Shown: positions 1-5,811 of the stretch, piece after piece | How positions within the stretch are numbered: the stretch's first letter is position 1 | Layout: each line of letters opens with the position of its first letter | Assembly (NCBI GenBank): GCA_003354225.1 | Contig: PIVH01000056.1 | Location: forward strand, 1-8,932 | Direction: 5' to 3' | DNA length: 8,932 bases | From: Globobulimina sp. | Lineage: Eukaryota; Foraminifera; Rotaliida | Notes under the pieces: model-generated | Told to the model about the DNA's origin: nothing | Seen by the model: the letters and a program-made list of their open reading frames with translations, nothing else | Database searches by the model: none | Program-made: the position numbers and the translations under genes

Positions 1-2
1 GC

Positions 3-191
3 TACATTGACATGACATTTTGTTCAAAATGTCATGCGTCAACTCATAATCCGCTTAAATTAGGTCCGATTATAACAATCAAATTGGCAACACTTAGAAA
101 CACAACATGCACAAACAAAACAAACATCAATAATCAATACCTAAGAGAGTGCCCTGCGCTCTGCCATTGCTTTTTGAATGACTGTGAATAA
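3..191 (+). CDS. Possible C-terminal end of LINE ORF1 (partial, Cys-rich)
   Basis: Frame 3 is open from the window edge to TAA at 189-191, 62 sense codons. It contains seven Cys, including a CSKC-x4-H start that resembles the first part of a gag-type zinc knuckle, though the final Cys of a canonical CCHC is missing. A later CPALCHC cluster lies close to the end. It overlaps the endonuclease/RT ORF by 14 nt in a different frame, the usual ORF1-ORF2 layout of LINEs. The start is outside the window. An open frame this short could occur by chance, so the call rests on position and Cys content only. Confidence 0.33.
   Translation, partial: YIDMTFCSKCHASTHNPLKLGPIITIKLATLRNTTCTNKTNINNQYLRECPALCHCFLNDCE
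11..36 (+). repeat. Perfect 12-bp inverted repeat with 2-nt loop
   Basis: CATGACATTTTG (11-22) is followed by TT and then its exact reverse complement CAAAATGTCATG (25-36). As RNA it would form a 12-bp hairpin about 140 nt upstream of the ATG of the endonuclease/RT ORF, inside the putative ORF1 tail. The arms are seen directly in the sequence. Any role, such as translational coupling or RNA packaging, is inference. Confidence 0.85.
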
Positions 192-3100
192 TGAATTTTG
201 TACGGGATTCATGGTCAGCACAGTACACACACAACACACAAACAAGTTATATGAATATATTGAAAAGCACCAGCATTCAATACGTGGTTATTTCAAACAC
301 GTCAAAATAATCATGAACAAATCCATGAGATGGATAACACTGCGTATGCCCACACACCGCTATAATCCCATAAAATACCACATAAAACACACGTTCCTCC
401 AGTCCATTCCCCTACGGTTCAAAACAATCCCCTTCTCTGATCCCACAGTAGAAGAGGACCAAGGCACACAGTTACACGCATATAACAACGACCCTGCAGT
501 CATAGCGGACGTATACAACTTTGTAAACAGAAATGATTATGCGGACGACACACCGACCATACAACAGTCTGTACGTCAGGATAAGTACCACATCCGCTGG
601 AATGTCCCAATTGACAAAGATTACAAACAAGTGATCTCACACTGGCAGACCACCCAACACTCCAACTGCCTGAACTTCCACACAGTAAACAGATCCAGCT
701 ACATAAACAACATCAAAAATAACGCGATTCTGGCACTCAACCAAGTCTTCAAACACTCCATAAATCAATATAAAACGAACCGCGATGAACTACAGAATCA
801 CAAAAACTACATAGTCCATAAAATAATAAGTTCACATTTGAATAATGAACATTTCAAAAGCAAGGATATCCCCAACATAATACAGAAATTCCCATTCTTA
901 CAATACTACTCACCGCGCCTTGAACCAATAACTGCAACAAAAATAGCGTTTAAAAACCTAACAATCGGCTTCCTGAATATAAATGGAGCGGCAAAGTATA
1001 AGTCGCAGCTGATACACCCTTACATGCAACAGCTGGTCGTCCACCACAAATTAGATCTAATATGTATGATAGACACCAGATGCACCAAACGCCCAACCTG
1101 GCCACTCACAGGATATCGATTAGTTGCACACAAACCGCCAATGAGGGCGAATAACAGAAGCAAAATCGGAGGCATTTTAATATACAAAAAAAGAGGATTG
1201 AAAAACAAAATACATTACGTACACAAAACCAGGGGCCATAACACCATATGGCTGTCGATAAAATTCGAGAATCAGCCAAAACCAACATACATTTCAGTCA
1301 ATTACGCGCGAACATATAAGGCGGAGAAATCCCAACGCAGCCAGCAGTTCTACGACTCCCTCACAGCGGATATACAACGGTTTAAAGACCAGTGCCATAA
1401 TATGTTCGTAATAGGCGACTTCAATGCTAGAATGGGTCACGAGACCACGGACCGCAACAAAAACGCGCACTACCACCATATGAAATCACTGCTAATGCAT
1501 ACCAAACTCCGTATTGCGAACCCGATATTTGCGCCATACTTCCTAACCTATCTCACGAAAGATGCGGCACATACCGGTGGTTCGATAATTGATTATGTCA
1601 TGACAGATAAATTGCACACAATAGATGCCCTAAAAGTTGACACGCATCCCATCTTTTCAGACCATAGACCAGTGATATTTGCACTGAAAAACGCGAAGTG
1701 CAAAGTCTCATATGCAGACCAACATTTTGTGCTGCGAAGCTTTACACCAAACAAAAAATTAACAACAGTACACCACAAAATAATCTCCGACAGACTCCCA
1801 CACATAGACAAATTCGCCAAAAAGGCCACATTATTCACCAACTTGAATGACAGACGATTCATAACAAATATTGTATCCCTTTGCACAATGTACACATTGC
1901 ACATGGCCACCATAAAAGCATTTGGAGTATCAGACTTTGAATCTATCAGTAAATGGGCTGACTCCTCCATTGACAGAATCAACCTAAACATCAAACAACG
2001 AGGCCTGAATAACACCAATGATGAATATAGTGCTGGCACAGAAATCCTCTCCCAAACAAATGCTGTATACCAATCTGAAAAAGTAAACAATTTGCGCAGA
2101 AACACAGTGCGTTTCGGCAACCTCGGGCATAGCCAGAAACTGCGCACATTCAAACGAATGAATCAAAACCTCTCATATGTTGAGGATGAAGCCTTCCTAA
2201 ACTATAACGGGTCCATTGTCCCCAAAGATAAGGCATTATCCAACTTCTTTGCAAAAATAAGCGGACCGATAGCACCGCCTAATTCCAATGAGCTAAACCA
2301 TAACATTGAACAATTTAACATAAATTTGCATAATTTTGCACCAAACACAATCCAATTCATCCCAAATAAACCAGACCCAGACAACCCAGACACCACTCCC
2401 CCTCCGCTTGAATTAATAAATGATCAACCTGAACAATGGAGGAACCCGCACGAAATCACAGAAATATCACATTTTGAACCAAGTTTCAATGAGCAAAATG
2501 ATGTAGAAATGAATGAAATGATTCAGATTGAACATGATATTGACGCCAGCGATGATGATGATGTGTTAATTGATATGCACATAACTCCGGGCAACATGAC
2601 TACAAATATGAGCGCACACTCCAATGAGACCATGAACAGCGACACCGAAACTGACAAATACTTGAAATTCTCCTCCGTAGAAATGGCGATGCAATTTGCA
2701 AATGCAAACTCGGCGCCTGGCTATGATGGAATAAAAACAGCCCACCTAAAGTTAAACGGTCGCATCACCAATAAACTGCTGTGTATAATGTACAATGTAT
2801 GGAATCAAACGTATATCATACCATTCTACTCCCGATTAGGATCAGTCATATCGATCCTTAAAACACCAAATGGCGACACACCGAATCAGTACAGACCGAT
2901 CTTTAAGACCTATGAACGACTAATTTTATGGAAAATGAACATTGAACACGGATTCCGCAAAAATCTGCACATCTTACAAGGAGGAAACCGAGCGAAGAGA
3001 GGAGTGCCAGAACAGATAGGAGCATTAAACCTGATCTCAGAAACAGCAAAGCGACATAACAAACCTCTTTACTGTGCCTCTCTAGACATACGCAAAGCCT

Positions 3101-5730
3101 TTGACACCGTTTGGCGTAAAGGCCTTTTCTATAAACTACATAAAAACTTCAATATTCCAACCAATTTATGCAAAATCATCAAAGCAATTTATGACAATTC
3201 GCACTCAGCCATTCGAAACATCCCTTTCATAACAAATCTATATAAATTGCATAATGGTGTGTTGCAAGGCTCTGTCCTCAGCCCAATTCTATTTGCCGCC
3301 TTTATAAATGACATGATATCTGAACTGCAGTCCTCCAACAAAGGGGCAGATTCGCCAGACCCCACAAATAAAATATCGTGCATTTTCTATGCAGACGATG
3401 TCATCTTAATGTCCAACACCGTTGAAGGACTACGAGATCTGCTCAAAATATGCGAGGGACACAGTAAGAAATGGGCATACACTTTTAATGCAGCAAAATG
3501 TAAAACAATCATCTACAATGACCCAGCAATAACGACAAATAACATAAATCATTACAGTAGCACACAGAAAGCAATCCTAACCAATGAATATTACCAGAAA
3601 CTGAACAAAAATAACAACCTCACTGCACCGATGGTAATTATACAGGCTCTCGCCAATAAACGTGTAATGGCCATAGACATCGACGGCGTTGCACAGATCT
3701 ACCGACACATAGACATACCCACAACGATAATGCAGTCATTCCAAGAGCACTGCCGATACAATAAACAAGCGATCACAGATAAACCCTTTCACATAATATG
3801 GGATAACATAATATTTGACAGTAGCTGGGCCATTTCAAAGATACATCATATGTGCACCATGAACAATAAGCCATTGGAATTGGTGACGCATCTACGATAT
3901 CTCGGTGCTCATCTCAGTTCGTACGACAATGACAATCTAGTATCCACCATCTGTACAAATAGAAACTTCTTAAACAAGTTTGACACAAAAGCGAGACTGC
4001 TCTCTCAGCTCGACTTCAACCATGACTTTATATCACTTGCAGACAAAATACGAGTCCTAAAAACTTTCTACTTAGTGTACACAGAGATTTTCGCACAAGT
4101 ACTGGATTGTAAACAAATAAATCTGACAGAAGTCACACAGAAACAAACAACAGCCATAACACGCAACACAGGAATCAAACGTTTCATCCCCGAGCAATTC
4201 TCTATTTTTGCCGGTATACCCTCACCGTCAGAGCGATGGACAGTACTCAAACTGGCATTCTTTTGGAAGCTTTGCAAAAACAAACCAATATCATATATGC
4301 ACATTTGGAACAAACTCCCCAATCGCCATAACTATACCCTCTACAAACAATACTCCGATTTGAAAGCAGAATGGCTCCCGAATGAAATCATAATAAACAA
4401 CAACTCCCAAACAGAAATTAACATATTTGACAAAGTGGAATCCCCCACAGAATTAAGACCAATAATAGTAAAGAAGCAACACAAACAAATTGTTGACAGC
4501 TTCAATCATTACCATCCATTCCATGTCCTTAATCACCATCTGCCGAATTACAAATCCATAGATACCTACGAAACATCAGACCTATCCGCATATGTTACAA
4601 ATAAAATGATCACAAACTACCGCGAGCTCTTTTACTATTTCAATCAAAAACAAACAAATTGTAACCTCTGCCACAACGACCTCACAATCCCTTTAGAAAC
4701 ACATCTTTGTGCACATTGCCCAAACTTAGATACATTCAGATATTTTTACTGGAACCATGCCAGATCCGCCCTTTCCAAAATTGGATCAAAAGTCAACCGA
4801 TTCCATAACCAGATATTCATGCAACGAACCATTGAGTTTTGCGAAGATGTCCGTACCGATAAAGATGCCTTCTGGAGACTGCTATGTGGCGCCAATTCAT
4901 TCCATGAAGAAACACTCACTTTCAAATACATACATTTTAACAGTGATGTCTCCCACCCACGAAATACCTTTTACAAATGCATAATCTCACAAACACATAG
5001 ATTCATAAATGATATATATCGAATACACGATGGTGATGTATCAGTGCGACATTGCATGAGCCAACACAACTTAGTACCAAACCATTTCATCATCCATCAC
5101 ACCCGCAATGACACCATTAATGATTGGCATAACTATAAAACGAAACTGAATCGTGCAGACCTAATAATCGCAACTGATTCCTCCAAACAGAACAACAGAA
5201 CGGGCATAGGGATAATGATAAAGGACCATAATAACATCCACTGTTTCTCCCAACCAATTGGCTCACAAACTAACCATTATGGTGAACTATTTGCGATGGG
5301 CAAAACCAAACACCTCCTAGAATACTGCCAAATAAATACAAATAACCGACGCATAATCCTCTGCACTGATTCCATGAGCAACTTCCTATCGATACTAATG
5401 ACCCCAAAGAATGTCAATAAAATGAAATACAAAGACCTTTATCGTTACACACAGAAATTCATCATAGACACCAGAACATTACTTTGGAAGATAAAAGCAC
5501 ATACCGAACCATTCGAACAAGTCTTTAATGGAATTGCTGACAAATTGGCCAAATTGGGCTGCAATCACCCTGCCAACAGCAACCTAATCATCCCATCAAT
5601 CAATTCTCTAAGATTTGCAAAATATAAATGCTTCGCCATTCCTCCTGAATCCAGTTTTGGATTCATACAAACCCTCACAGGGATGTTTAAGCAATCTGTG
5701 AGTCTGGAGTCGGACTTACGTCCTGACTGA
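178..5730 (+). CDS. LINE ORF2 polyprotein: APE endonuclease, reverse transcriptase, RNase H (1850 aa)
   Basis: It nicks target DNA and reverse-transcribes element RNA at the nick. Residues 1-255 match nothing I recognise. Endonuclease is ~260-505: N267, D299 where Glu is usual, GDFNAR (413-418), IDY (471-473), SDHRPV (494-499). An acidic, Pro/Asp-rich linker spans ~700-830. RT motifs: SAPGYDG (845-851), YRPI (905-908), motif A LDIRKAFD with D970, motif B LQGSVLSP (1029-1036), catalytic FYADD with D1073 and D1074, K1107/K1109 of motif D, then ~130 residues to RYLGA (1240-1244). A zinc-finger-like motif is C1495-x2-C1498-x10-H1509-x4-C1514. Type I RNase H is ~1660-1795 with D1667, E1703, D1731, D1788 and H1775. 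A TGA directly precedes the ATG in frame, so translation starts at 178 or later. No frameshift or internal stop is present. It is longer than typical LINE ORF2 proteins because of the N-terminal region, the RT spacer and the RNase H. Confidence 0.95.
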   Translation: MTVNNEFCTGFMVSTVHTQHTNKLYEYIEKHQHSIRGYFKHVKIIMNKSMRWITLRMPTHRYNPIKYHIKHTFLQSIPLRFKTIPFSDPTVEEDQGTQLHAYNNDPAVIADVYNFVNRNDYADDTPTIQQSVRQDKYHIRWNVPIDKDYKQVISHWQTTQHSNCLNFHTVNRSSYINNIKNNAILALNQVFKHSINQYKTNRDELQNHKNYIVHKIISSHLNNEHFKSKDIPNIIQKFPFLQYYSPRLEPITATKIAFKNLTIGFLNINGAAKYKSQLIHPYMQQLVVHHKLDLICMIDTRCTKRPTWPLTGYRLVAHKPPMRANNRSKIGGILIYKKRGLKNKIHYVHKTRGHNTIWLSIKFENQPKPTYISVNYARTYKAEKSQRSQQFYDSLTADIQRFKDQCHNMFVIGDFNARMGHETTDRNKNAHYHHMKSLLMHTKLRIANPIFAPYFLTYLTKDAAHTGGSIIDYVMTDKLHTIDALKVDTHPIFSDHRPVIFALKNAKCKVSYADQHFVLRSFTPNKKLTTVHHKIISDRLPHIDKFAKKATLFTNLNDRRFITNIVSLCTMYTLHMATIKAFGVSDFESISKWADSSIDRINLNIKQRGLNNTNDEYSAGTEILSQTNAVYQSEKVNNLRRNTVRFGNLGHSQKLRTFKRMNQNLSYVEDEAFLNYNGSIVPKDKALSNFFAKISGPIAPPNSNELNHNIEQFNINLHNFAPNTIQFIPNKPDPDNPDTTPPPLELINDQPEQWRNPHEITEISHFEPSFNEQNDVEMNEMIQIEHDIDASDDDDVLIDMHITPGNMTTNMSAHSNETMNSDTETDKYLKFSSVEMAMQFANANSAPGYDGIKTAHLKLNGRITNKLLCIMYNVWNQTYIIPFYSRLGSVISILKTPNGDTPNQYRPIFKTYERLILWKMNIEHGFRKNLHILQGGNRAKRGVPEQIGALNLISETAKRHNKPLYCASLDIRKAFDTVWRKGLFYKLHKNFNIPTNLCKIIKAIYDNSHSAIRNIPFITNLYKLHNGVLQGSVLSPILFAAFINDMISELQSSNKGADSPDPTNKISCIFYADDVILMSNTVEGLRDLLKICEGHSKKWAYTFNAAKCKTIIYNDPAITTNNINHYSSTQKAILTNEYYQKLNKNNNLTAPMVIIQALANKRVMAIDIDGVAQIYRHIDIPTTIMQSFQEHCRYNKQAITDKPFHIIWDNIIFDSSWAISKIHHMCTMNNKPLELVTHLRYLGAHLSSYDNDNLVSTICTNRNFLNKFDTKARLLSQLDFNHDFISLADKIRVLKTFYLVYTEIFAQVLDCKQINLTEVTQKQTTAITRNTGIKRFIPEQFSIFAGIPSPSERWTVLKLAFFWKLCKNKPISYMHIWNKLPNRHNYTLYKQYSDLKAEWLPNEIIINNNSQTEINIFDKVESPTELRPIIVKKQHKQIVDSFNHYHPFHVLNHHLPNYKSIDTYETSDLSAYVTNKMITNYRELFYYFNQKQTNCNLCHNDLTIPLETHLCAHCPNLDTFRYFYWNHARSALSKIGSKVNRFHNQIFMQRTIEFCEDVRTDKDAFWRLLCGANSFHEETLTFKYIHFNSDVSHPRNTFYKCIISQTHRFINDIYRIHDGDVSVRHCMSQHNLVPNHFIIHHTRNDTINDWHNYKTKLNRADLIIATDSSKQNNRTGIGIMIKDHNNIHCFSQPIGSQTNHYGELFAMGKTKHLLEYCQINTNNRRIILCTDSMSNFLSILMTPKNVNKMKYKDLYRYTQKFIIDTRTLLWKIKAHTEPFEQVFNGIADKLAKLGCNHPANSNLIIPSINSLRFAKYKCFAIPPESSFGFIQTLTGMFKQSVSLESDLRPD
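5708..5728 (+). other. Stem-loop at the 3' end of ORF2, candidate RT recognition hairpin
   Basis: AGTCGGAC (5708-5715) pairs with GTCC plus GACT (5720-5723 and 5725-5728), leaving a TTAC loop and one bulged T at 5724. The 8-bp stem overlaps the ORF2 stop codon, ~70 nt before the A-tract. Stem-loops near the 3' end are known to be recognised by the RT in some LINEs (stringent type). That role here is inference; only the pairing is seen. Confidence 0.5.
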
Positions 5731-5800
5731 ATTTTGTCCCACTACATGTAAATTAAAGCAAATCACATCTTCAAAACTTTTGCACACAAACAAAAAAAAA
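5731..5800 (+). other. LINE 3' UTR ending in A-tract
   Basis: A 70-nt tail follows the ORF2 stop. It holds ATTAAA at 5752-5757, the common variant of the polyadenylation hexamer, and ends in nine A residues at 5792-5800, about 35 nt downstream of the hexamer. This spacing fits a reverse-transcribed poly(A) tail, so 5800 is taken as the element's 3' boundary. The run is short, so the exact junction with host DNA may differ by a few bases. Confidence 0.75.
5752..5757 (+). promoter_or_regulatory. Polyadenylation signal variant ATTAAA
   Basis: ATTAAA lies 21 nt after the ORF2 stop and ~35 nt before the A-tract. It is the most frequent natural variant of AATAAA in eukaryotes and is well placed to direct polyadenylation of the LINE transcript. 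AT-rich sequence makes chance occurrence possible. Confidence 0.5.
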
Positions 5801-5811
5801 GACACTCATAT

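Larger units (their letters stand above)
1..5800 (+). mobile_element. Non-LTR (LINE) retrotransposon, 5' truncated by window edge
   Basis: The region carries an APE-type endonuclease, reverse transcriptase and RNase H in one long ORF, followed by a short 3' UTR ending in an A-tract (5792-5800). No LTRs, integrase or protease are visible, so this is a target-primed LINE rather than an LTR element. The coding strand is rich in A and C and poor in G, unlike the neighbouring gene on the opposite strand. The ORF is uninterrupted and the catalytic motifs are kept, which suggests a young and possibly autonomous copy. The 5' end and the 5' target-site duplication are not in the window. The RNase H argues for an I-group-like or plant-L1-like lineage; I cannot assign a clade without a tree. 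Confidence 0.93.

Noticed and set aside
42-48. ACTCATA matching 5804-5810 as a target-site duplication of the LINE
   Set aside because: Only 7 bp match, the flanking bases differ, and the site lies inside the putative ORF1 tail, so it is probably chance.
1593-2153. 186-codon - strand open frame within the LINE
   Set aside because: It is antisense to the endonuclease/RT ORF, which has conserved catalytic motifs across the same interval; no motif is visible in the shadow.
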